Of a stretch of DNA of 64,000 nucleotides, positions 1 through 10,000 are shown one piece after another. The notes under the pieces were generated by a model. That model was not told where the DNA came from and did no database searches. It saw only the letters and a program-made list of their open reading frames with translations. Origin of the DNA: Rotaria socialis (lineage: Eukaryota; Rotifera; Eurotatoria; Philodinida; Philodinidae); assembly GCA_905331475.1 (NCBI GenBank), contig CAJNYU010004627.1, forward strand, positions 1 through 64,000. The letters run 5' to 3'. Both the position numbers and the translations under genes were made by a program. Every line of letters starts with the position of its first letter. Positions within the stretch are counted from its first letter, which is position 1.

Positions 1-1621
1 TACTTTTGATTTATTTTGATGTATACCGTACTCGGGTTTTGAGAAATACTCGAATAGTGTGCATACCGCGGGCGGCAGCAGAGGGTTAAATGATATTTCT
101 AACGGAACCTTTGTGGGGTACAAAACCTTTTTTTGAATGATTTCTAAAAGGTCTTGTACGAAACCATTGCTACGGAACCCTTTTTTTGAATTTTCGTGAA
201 GGGGGTTGATACGAAACCTCACTTTTACAAAACCAAAAAAGGATCTGATGGTGTACCGAGGATAAGAAACTTTTTTAGGTTCTGTGAAAAACCTATTTTT
301 TTTAGAGTGTTGACTCGTTCACAAAAACGAGCAAAACTAAATCACATACATTCTGCGTAGATTAAGAAATCCAGCAAGAAAAAAAAAACGTTAAATTCCA
401 TCATATCGGTATTGTTATTCATGTTTCGTATCTTTTGGAATTTGCTCTAGAAAGTTTGTTTAAGATAACATATGCTAATAAAAATCTTCTCAAGGATTAT
501 TATCAATCACTTTTATTTTAAGTTAAGCATTATCTGGTTTTATATTACTCGATTACGATAATTGGACTATAAATGCTTCATATAACCGAAAATCAATTCT
601 AATCCAGAATTCGAACGAGGAATATAAAAGATGATTAATACAGAAAATTGATGAAAAACTATTGATTTATTATAGTAATGAGCTATAATCGTACCTAATT
701 TCAGTGACAAAGTAATGACCTGACAATATTCCAAATTCAGAAAAAATCAGAAGATCAGAAAAAAATTAGAAACATGTTCAAAATTCAGGAACTTTCCCAA
801 GTTTTCAGAAGATCTAGCCACCCTGGTGTGGGCGTAGATCTTCATATACTATTGCATGAAGCACCTCAATAAACCCACCCCACGTCCACACCCTCAACAA
901 CTCCGGAAAATAGCCGGCAAAGGACTGTGTAAAGCGTATTTGTTTGAATTTTTGCTTTGAAGTGTTGCTACTTTTTGTTGACATCAAGAATAAGAAATAA
1001 AAATACTTTTTGACGATGAATTTATAAACAGACTATTATTTAATCACGAAACTGTATTTCAATATAATTGTCGCATTCAGGTATGAATTCTAGTCAACTT
1101 GGTAGTATCCAACAGAACATGCCTTTTATCAGGCGTCATGAGTAACTTTTTGCTCGTTCTTTTCATAATAGTTGGAAATTCATAAACTTTAAAATTTGGT
1201 ATGCGACATAATCTTCCGTGAGAATGCGTTTTCTTCTTGTACTAAAAAAAAAGAAATGTGTAATATTCGTCATATCTCTTTAGTCGTCCTATTTGCCAAA
1301 TGAAAAAAAACCAACGTGAAGCTCGAAAAAAATGTTGATTTAAACGAGCAACTCATGTAGAGCATGTTATCATTCTCAACACAAGCGAATAGTATGATTG
1401 TTGCTTGCGAATTTTTTATTCTTGACTTCTTGGGATTACTCCAGTGCTGTCTGCCTAGGTAAACGTCGAGCAGAATTTCTTCAAACTTATTTACCCTTGT
1501 TTTAATCTTATTTATATTCAGAACCCTGTGACAAAAATGAATTACAAAATAATTCAAAATGATTCTTTTTTATATCAGAGACTATATTCAAATTATCACT
1601 GAAAGTATACATATAAGTATA
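1..1621. other. Gene-free AT-rich stretch
   Basis: I find no supported coding region here. Bases 100-320 hold loosely repeated phrases of the type ACGGAACCC and GTACGAAACC among T-runs, and a related phrase appears in reverse orientation at 63900-63960, so this is probably a piece of a dispersed repeat. The longest open frame (minus strand, 1270-1557) has no recognisable domain and biased low-complexity content, so I treat it as chance. Confidence 0.5.
825..893. repeat. GTGTGGG-type inverted repeat (hairpin)
   Basis: The left arm GGTGTGGGCGT (825-835) is mirrored by ACGTCCACACC at 882-892, separated by about 45 bases. Similar GTGTGGG hairpins lie at 13503, 46081 and 60493. The arms resemble the TGTGGG telomere repeat reported for bdelloid rotifers. 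Whether they derive from telomeric DNA or from a small mobile element cannot be told here. Confidence 0.5.
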
Positions 1622-2844
1622 CACTGTAAAAAAATCGTAGGATACTGAACCCTAGTACTAAAAAAAAGGTTTCATAAATCCTTAAAGAGTTTATGTTTTT
1701 GTCCGAAACTCTAAAACCGTTTATTGCTTGAAGTGTTTATGAAACTAAGGGTATTTGAAAATAAAAAGGATCTGTTGCACCAAAATTTAAGGGGAAGGGT
1801 TTGTGAATTTACGATGAAGGGTTTATTATTCTACAGTGAAGGGTTTTTATTATACTCTTGCATTCAAGGGTTTCTTATTGTACGGCGAAGGATTTATTAT
1901 TGCACCCTTCCATGAAATACTTTTTGCACTAAAAAAATTCAAATTGGACACGTTAACATATGTATATATCAAAATGATTTTGGTTTTTCTGGTTGATGAC
2001 ACTTATTCATCAAGCATTTTTGTGATTAGGTAGGAAAACGTACACAAGAAACGCAGATTAATGAAAAACACACTGCATAACTTTAGCTCTCTCTATGTTG
2101 CAATAGCCTGTAATCTCACATTAAAAGATTATCATTCTCCATTAGTTAGATCAACCTGAAAAATAAAATGAAACTTTGTTTTATGCAGATGAGACTTCTA
2201 TAAAAAGAAACGTAAGTATTTATTCATAAATCTTGAAGAATTTCATCAGTAAGCTAAAACGTTGTATTTTAATTATTTTTTTATGCTTTTAGTTCTATTT
2301 GGAACTGAAAATCATAAGTAAGTATACTTTTTCATTAAACAATTGTTATTTTTATTCGTTTAGTGAAAAACTGAATTCAAAATCTAATTTAAGTATCACT
2401 TTTCTTTCAATAATTCTTATTTTTATTATTTTAGTTCACAATTCGAGATCGTAATCGCAATAATAAGTATAATTTTTTATTAAAGAATTCTTATTTTTAT
2501 TTTTTTAGTGAAAAAGCAGATTCAAAATCAAAGGTAATTATTATTTTTAAAAAATCATGTTTTTTACTTTTCTAAAATTGATTTGCTTCAATGGCTCGTT
2601 GAAATTGAACATGATTTTTGACTAAAAATAAGTTTCCCTAAACCTGTTAGAAGGATATTTGGAAGGGCTTATTAAAGTGCAACGTATCACAAACCCTTAA
2701 AGGGTTTATTGATTTCATAAACCCTCTACTAGACCCTTTGGAGGGGCTTGGGAATGTTTCATGTGCGGTAAAAAGGGTTTGTGGTACGGTTGCACTTTAA
2801 TAAACCATTTTAGGGCTTATTGGTCTACTTTTTTTTTTACAGTG
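1622..2844. mobile_element. Non-autonomous TA-flanked inverted-repeat element, 1.2 kb
   Basis: The left end CACTGTAAAAAAA begins at 1622 directly after TA, and the mirror TTTTTTACAGTG ends at 2844 directly before TA. This fits a TA target duplication as made by Tc1/mariner-type transposases. Inside are imperfect repeats of AAGGGTTT phrases (1740-1910 and 2640-2820) and a 71-74 bp tandem array (2212-2540). No transposase frame is present, so it would need help in trans. The right end (TTATTGGTCTAC plus T-run plus ACAGTG) is nearly the same as that of the 99 bp element at 2968-3066, so both belong to one family. Confidence 0.65.
2212..2540 (+). repeat. Tandem array of 71-74 bp units with splice-site-like ends
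   Basis: Acceptor-like TTTTAG ends fall at 2292, 2363, 2434 and 2508, giving a period of 71, 71 and 74 bases. Each is followed by about 25 bases related to TGAAAAACTGAATTCAAAAT and then by a donor-like AAGTAT or GTAAGTAT. A more diverged copy starts at 2212. The array lies inside the 1622-2844 element. Confidence 0.6.
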
Positions 2845-2967
2845 TACATTAGTATATATTATTTATATACTTGTTCAGAATATTGTTAGCTGCTAATGAA
2901 TCTATTGCATTCATTTATCATTGACCGTCGTATATCCTGACCCACAATAGTCTCGCAGTATCCGTCA

Positions 2968-3066
2968 CACTGTAAAAAAAGAAGGTAGACTAATAAACCC
3001 TTTAAGGGTTTATGAATAGCTATCGATAGGGCAAGCGTTTATTGGTCTACGCTTTTTTTTACAGTG
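2968..3066. mobile_element. 99 bp miniature inverted-repeat element
   Basis: It starts CACTGTAAAAAAAG and ends CTTTTTTTTACAGTG, with GTAGACTAATAAACCC near the left end mirrored by GTTTATTGGTCTAC near the right end. The ends match those of the 1.2 kb element just upstream, so this looks like a minimal deletion derivative. The immediate flanks are CA on both sides rather than TA. Confidence 0.65.
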
Positions 3067-3294
3067 CAGTATCTACCAACGTCTATAAAACACTATCAGA
3101 GTCTACCACTGCCTACCATAAGTTATAAGTATCTAAAAAAAGAATCTATCAGAATGCATTATACCCACATGCAGTGTGTGATTATAAATTTCGTTTCGTT
3201 TCATCCGCATCGCGTGCGTAACGATATTTTTCGTTTTTTTAAATACGTTTCGAGAATCTCCGAGGCTTTGCTAAACCTTGATAACCCAGGTTGA

Positions 3295-3480
3295 TCATCC
3301 TGAGTCGTAAACGAAGTGTTACGATGAAATACGGTAGTCGTAAATGAGGATCGTGAAAAATCTCCGTAAACGACTGTCGGGTATCACAGTAAACGGTCGG
3401 AACCGATGACCGTAAATGATTCAGGAAACCGTTGCAGTTTTTCTATTGTATACTTTCGCAAACGATCGTTTACGATGACT
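3295..3480. repeat. Cluster of CGTAAACGA-like motifs
   Basis: At least six variants of [GC]TAAA[CT]G[AG] occur in under 200 bases, including GTCGTAAACGAAG, GTCGTAAATGAGG, CCGTAAACGACTG, CAGTAAACGG, CCGTAAATGATT and the palindrome-like CGATCGTTTACGATG. No coding frame is convincing here. It may be a diverged satellite or a cluster of binding sites. Confidence 0.45.
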
Positions 3481-4434
3481 AGCTGTTTGCTTAAAGTATA
3501 GTAGCATTTTTTAGATTATAGTTTACACAAGCTATCTCAGTGCAAAGTATTAAGTGACCATCGTGTAGGAGAATTTAGCATCGTATTTGAGTAAAGCCTG
3601 TCGATACTCATCTGAGCTGATTTTCCAACGTCTATAGTCATATTCTTAGTAGAACTTCGTATACCCTATCGAGTAGTATATTTCGATTAACGAGATCTCG
3701 AACCATACTCAGGAAATTTTGAAAAATCCAAAAACTCCTGGTATCCTTTTTTTGTAAAATGCGGTCATATTCAGTTCGACCAATGTTCCACTCTCGTACC
3801 GATGGTGCAAACGGAACTTGACGAACTCTATTCAGTGGAATCCACATAATCTCCGCAGCTTGAAATCAGACTTCAGCGCTGATAGAATAATGCCAAAGAA
3901 ACCTAAAAAATCCTACTATGAGCTATCAAAAAAATCTGCGGACATCATTAAATTGATCTCCTAGATTTGTGTTTATATCATGAGTGGAATGCTTATAGCA
4001 AGGCCTTTAACGAATATGGGCAACTTTTAATCGAATACGGTGCTAGAATTTCATAGAAAGATACAGTATTTTGAGATTTTGGGACCATTATCAGGGAGAC
4101 GAACAATCTGATTTTACAATTCGATGAAATATGTTGAGATCTGTTTGATACACGAGTGTGAGAGTTGAAATATTTCTTGGCATGAATATTGGCAGATTCA
4201 ACAAAAGGAATTCCAGGATTTCTTTGCATTTTTCGAAATTGTAGGAGAACGCTTCGAGATCTAGTTAATTCAAATTACCATTTGATAGAACATATGAAAT
4301 TTCACTAGGAACATGCGCATGCCCGTTGGAACATCAACTCACAAGAGTATCGACAGGTTTTACTCGAATACGATACTAATTTTACTTACGTGTGAAAATC
4401 ACGATTTTACTCCATCAAAAGTAGCGCAATCTTT
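3481..4434. other. No supported gene
   Basis: Two minus-strand open frames (3638-3847, 3993-4229) cover part of this stretch, but neither shows a known domain, a splice context or coding-like composition. I see nothing else definable. Confidence 0.4.
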
Positions 4435-4808
4435 CTACCACGGAAAACATTAATGCAAATCGTATTTTTGATCTAAAACACAGAGTTAATGACCAGAAGA
4501 AGTTTTCCTGGATATATATGAATATCACAAGAATAGACATTTATAATACAAACAAAAATCCTAAATCACAATGTGAACTAGAAAATGCTGTCGATGAAGT
4601 TTTAAATGGTTTATCATTGTGTTATTCAAGCATATATTAAAAAGACTCAAAAAGTATATAAAAAGTCTGTATCTTCATATTAGATTTCTATTTGTATTAT
4701 AAATGATTATTCTTGTAATATTCATATATATCCAAAAAAACTTCTTCTGACCATTAACTCTTTGTTTTAGATCAAAAATACGATTTGCATTAATTTCTTC
4801 CGTGGTAG
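4435..4808. mobile_element. Foldback element with long inverted arms (about 374 bp)
   Basis: The left arm starts CTACCACGGAAAACATTAAT at 4435 and the right arm ends ATTAATTTCTTCCGTGGTAG at 4808. The arms stay complementary for over 100 bases, passing through ATGCAAATCGTATTTTTGAT and TTAATGACCAGAAGAAG on the left and their mirrors on the right, so most of the element could fold into one long hairpin. There is no coding frame. It is a MITE or foldback type of unknown superfamily; no clear target duplication is visible. Confidence 0.7.
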
Positions 4809-5274
4809 TTATATTCCTTCAAGAAGTATCGGTTTTCAAAACATAATCGAGTTGGTATGAATTTTTAACACACAACTATGAGAAATCCAGTTTTAAATTA
4901 GAAATCAACACAATAATTTCCAAGAAGAGAAAATTGAATAGATTTTAATGAAAGAAAAATCCTATTAGAAGGATTCAAACCTTAAAAATTCGAAGAATCT
5001 GGCTAAATCTGCCATCGGAAGTTTAATTAGTTTTTATTATCAACTTTATTATCCATCACATAGAAATACTATAATTTTCATCGCTTTTTAAGCTCGCAAA
5101 ATCATTTAAGTAATATTTTTTTATAAGTTTTAAACATGGGGAATATATGGATAGAACATCAAAATAAACCGTAACGCATCCACAGTTCTCTATTACGCAG
5201 AAAACTCCGAAATCCAGCGGTGAGTTTCTGAACTACCCAGGCACATTCTCATAAATCACCCCATAAATCGCACA

Positions 5275-5412
5275 CTATAAAGCAGAAACGTGCACAGGAC
5301 AGGATGAGATTTAGATTCTGTCCTATCCTGCCGCCAGCTAGGACCAAGGCAGTCAACAGAACAGGCAAGGACAGGAGAAAAAAATGATGTCCTGTGCACG
5401 TCTCTGCTATAG
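5275..5412. mobile_element. 138 bp inverted-repeat element (CCTGTGCACGT arms)
   Basis: The left arm CTATAAAGCAGAAACGTGCA at 5275, running on through CAGGACA, is mirrored by TGTCCTGTGCACGTCTCTGC ending TATAG at 5412, with few mismatches over about 28 bases. The interior is GC-richer than the surroundings and carries further short inverted pieces (TCCTATCCTG, GGACAGGAG). It is typical of a small MITE. Confidence 0.6.
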
Positions 5413-6601
5413 AGCTTACCTGCGGATATGATTCATTCCAGCTTATATGGCAGAGATGTTCCTCAGTCAATCTATCATGAAGGCTCTCATAACCTACACA
5501 AGCCTGTTATTTCAGGCGTATCCCCTGCTTGAAATTCAAATAGTTAATATGAAAAAAATCATCGAAACTCCAAGAAATACTCCCTGAACTGACAAATCTT
5601 TTGCAATGATGCAGCGCAAGAGTACTGCAAACTCTGACTAGTATAATGAACAACGATTAAGATTGATCTCTGCCAACACAATAATACTCATATTTATTCA
5701 CAAGTCAAAAATCTATACTAAATAATAATCTGGTACCTCCTTCATTATTTGCTTGATTTCTGGTGGTAATTTTTGGTTGTCATTTCTGACGCATTCCCAG
5801 GATTCTTCGCATGCTTTTATTATCTATCGAAAAGAAGCAGCATAGATCCTCTGTTTTCATCCTTAACAGAGCATCTGCAACAAAGTCTATTATTTACGAC
5901 TCACTTTCACTGAAAAAATCCAAAAGCAGGATTTCTGCATCTTAAAAGTTATCGCAAGTATGTATGCATTTGAGGGTGTTGATAAATCGAATACCTTAAC
6001 AGCACCGTACAACAACAGTGGGTACAAAAGCGGGTGTGTTACCGTCAGTAGATGACACTGGCTGACGCTCAGCGCTCCTTCGTGTTATCGGTTGCTATGA
6101 TCTCTATTTTGATTTGTAACGTAATCTTTCTACTATGACTAATATCTCGTGATGGATTTTCGTTCGATATTACGTAGTTGTTGATTTTTCTTGATTCCGG
6201 TTATTATCAGAGTTATTATTTCTTATTATCATCTTCTACATTAATATATTCTTCCCTGATGGTTATTGTTATACTTCTTCATTAGAAAATATAATATATT
6301 AAAACATATTATTCTATTAAATTTATAACTATGTTACGACAACAAAGTACGGCAGCCAGTCTATGTACCCTCTCTAACTGTTTAGTAGACTAACTATTAG
6401 TTCTACTATTATACATTCCCCTAACGAGAGCATTGACAGGGTGTCACTCCTTAAATCCTTTTTTCTTATCTTGCGCTTCTATCCAAGACATTTGTTGACT
6501 TTCCAAATTTTTTCCGTTTCATGAAAACGCAAAACGGGTTTCCTTAATCGATTAACAACTGAGTCAAACCATACTTACTGCTTTACTTAACAGTTGCAAA
6601 A
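5413..6601. other. Intergenic stretch before the monooxygenase locus
   Basis: No gene is supported. A phrase GTGGGTACAAAAGCGGGTGTG at about 6020 again resembles the GTGTGGG family. The last bases before 6602 should contain the promoter or 5' leader of the first monooxygenase copy, but no TATA or initiator can be assigned with confidence. Confidence 0.4.
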
Positions 6602-7046
6602 TTTTCAGATTAACATGTCGACAACAACAGACACCAATCAACAAATCATTGTTGTTGTTGTAGCTGGAGGTGGCCCAGTTGGTCTAACATTTGCGCTTAA
6701 TTTAACAATGATGATGGGCAAAAATGCTAAGATCATTATTTATGAGGGACGATGGTTCGTTGATGGTCAAGGTGAGATGCGTTGGCAAGACGAAAAACAA
6801 GGAAAAACACGTCGTGATCAAGTNTTTTCAGATTAACATGTCGACAACAACAGACACCAATCAACAAATCATTGTTGTTGTTGTAGCTGGAGGTGGCCCA
6901 GTTGGTCTAACATTTGCGCTTAATTTAACAATGATGATGGGCAAAAATGCTAAGATCATTATTTATGAGGGACGATGGTTCGTTGATGGTCAAGGTGAGA
7001 TGCGTTGGCAAGACGAAAAACAAGGAAAAACACGTCGTGATCAAGT
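6602..7046 (+). repeat. Direct duplication of 222 bp around a single-N assembly join
   Basis: Bases 6602-6823 are identical to 6825-7046, and the one ambiguous base of the window is N at 6824 between them. Both copies begin TTTTCAGATTAACATG and carry the first 70 codons of the monooxygenase. The simplest reading is that two contigs overlapping by about 220 bases were abutted with one N instead of being merged, so only one copy is likely to exist in the genome. Confidence 0.8.
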
Positions 7047-10000
7047 TGTAACATTACAAGATCATGTCATAGAACAAATGCCTGATTATATTAAACAAGG
7101 TCTTTTTCGAAACATAGAAGAACGTGTTTGGCCAACATCAAGAAATATTCCAATTCGAGAAGTTGAAGATCGTCTCTTTGATCTTCTAAAACCATTTGTG
7201 CACAATGGTCAAATTGAACTTGTTCCAGAAAATTTAAATGAACAATCCGAATGTCTCATTAAAGGTTCTTTCTTTTTCTTCAACTAAATCTAGCTTTTAT
7301 TTTGCTGTTTCTCTACTTTTAATTTCTAGGTAATTTCGACATTTTAGTTGGTGCAGATGGTGCGAATTCTTTTGTACGTCGTTATTGTAATATTCAAATG
7401 ATAAGTGAAGGTCTTGAATATGCATGTGGCGTAGCGTATAATATTCCAAATGATGTTCCGTCATCAGAAGCACCACTTCATCAAGCAATGAATTGTGTTT
7501 TAACTGTTAGTCAAACTCGTTATTTGGTTAATTCATCTACAAGTCGACACGGCTATTTGAACATTCGTCTTACACACGATGAAATGGATGAATTACGAAA
7601 TCGATTACAAACGTTTCAATCAAACAATGAGCCGATAAATTTATTAGATTATAACAAATGTCCACAATCACCTGTGTGGACAATTATTCGACAAGGTTTA
7701 GACTTTTTTAGAATATCTCCAAAATATGTTTTTCGTGTCATACCAATTGAAATTAATGTTCGTCATGCATCGATTGTTGTTCGTGAACTTCGCTTCGAAA
7801 TAGATAAAAGTGAACGAAAACCAAGACAAAATGATGAGAAAAAGTACAAAACTGCACTAGCATTTCTTGCTGGCGATGCAGCAATGTGTGTTCATTTCTG
7901 GCCTGGTCGAGGAATGAACAGTGGAATGAAAGCTGCGATGGCTTTAGCGCGTAACATTGTTCGTACATGCACATCGAAAAACTCAATTAACATACGCAAA
8001 CCATTACGATTCTTGGATTTTCTCGATTATGAAGGCTTTATGGCTCGACTTCGAGCGCGTGAACAGCAAGGTCGTTCGTTACGTGTATTAGTTAATCCTA
8101 TTGACAAGTCTGTTGAAGAATCGTATTCCTATGCTCATCTAGAGCAGTGCTATAAAAAATATACGAAGAAGCTGATTAGAAAATTAACAGAAACTCGAGA
8201 CCGTCTTCAAAAACTGGATGGATGGCCACATCTTTCAAATCCTATCTCAGATGAGCAATTACAGTACGCTTCGAATCGTATAGCTCCGCAGGCTGTTGCT
8301 CAATTGTCATTAGCAAATCCATGGCCTACAAGAGAGATGAGTGGAGCGGATGTACTTGTTGAAAATACATTCCCATATGATTTAAGAAACGCTTTCCCTG
8401 TTCCAGTAACAGCTTCTTTGAATCTAAAGCGGGCTCCGTCACTCCTGATCCGTTACAAGTATCATGTATTATGGGTCACTGGTGATAAGCAAAATGAGGG
8501 GGTTGATATTCTTATCAAAGATATTCAAAATTTACAAAATACGTCAAAAACATTCGGTACTACACACTCGAATGATGCCCTAACTGTTCTGAAAACTGTT
8601 GAAGAAGTCGAACAATGGGTTACAAAAAATCAAGCAATGATTAGCCAGTCGAATATTATATTCAAAGTTGTAACACTATGGACAATAGGAGCTGACAAAA
8701 CGGCGATTGATGTTATTCGAGCTGTTCGTGCTAAATTATCAAGAGCGCCTGTGCTGATTTTTACAAATAAAATCGAAGAAATTCAAGCAGCTGTTGAATT
8801 TCCCAATGTTGTTGTGACAGATGCAGAAGTAGAGGTAAAAGAATTTGTTGGAGCTAGACAAGAAACACTGTGGAATACTGGTTATCGCGTATCATATATG
8901 CAAGACACAGTACAAGGCGCCGTATATCACACTCCGAAGTTAGAAAAAGTATCAACTACTGAAAGTAAGTAATGGGGAACTCAATATGAGACTCGATATA
9001 GTATGTTGCTCTTTTCTACGTTTTCAGTCTCCATGTGGCATAATCCACTTTATTTTTTAGTCGGAACTTTCTTTGAGATAGTGTGAATCACCTATCGATT
9101 TTTATAATTACAACTTTCAAGAGAATCCAGAATAATATCTGTCATAAAATGTTTGGCGTTATTTCCGCTACGATGAGAATCAGCAAAAGTCAAGCTATAC
9201 TAGTATAGGAATGCCTCTTTAAGTATCACGGAATCAATTGGCATGCAGTATAGGGTATACTTGCGGTAGTCAGTCTAATTTTTTGTCTTCATTCACACTC
9301 GTGAATTCTATTAATATTATAACAAGCTATGCTAGATTCACAGTATATTCATTACATTCAATGCGCCATCAAAGATTTATGAGAAATAACATGAGTGCGC
9401 AGTAAAGTTATATTCTACTTGTTTGCATTTTTATTACCCTTTGACCTTCCTAGGTCCTATAGGGACACCATTAATAACAGTTTTCTTTCGTTTACAAACT
9501 TTAGAAAGGAAAAGCGATGAGGATAATACAATGAGACAGTAAAAAGAAAAGAAAAAAAACAAAGAGAAAAGAGAGAAGAAAAAAAGATGACGCCATCAAA
9601 GATAAAAGAAAAAGTGAAATAAACATAAAAATAAGAATAAGTACCGAGGAAATACATGACTAATGTGATTAAGCACCAAATACAATAATATCATGATAGA
9701 ATAGGTGAAAAGAGGGTAGCCTCAAGTTATCACACATCCACATCTGCTATTTCATATATTTCTCTGCAAAATACGGCAAGCTGTAAATAAGGAGAGAGAG
9801 AAGACAGAATACATTACATACGGTTAGAACATTTCTGGGAAATGAATAAAATTATGTATATCATTGCGGTCAATAGCCGGAATAGATGAGATCATATTAT
9901 GTTTAGAGCACCAGTTCAAACATATGGCCCATATACTGTTACGATCAATAAGTCTCCTATTTTTTCGCAGTGACATTATTTCAATATGACCGCTTAACCA

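Noticed and set aside
3638..4229. Minus-strand frames that could be a transposon remnant
   Set aside because: No reverse transcriptase, integrase or transposase motif is visible and the frames are unrelated to the foldback element next to them.
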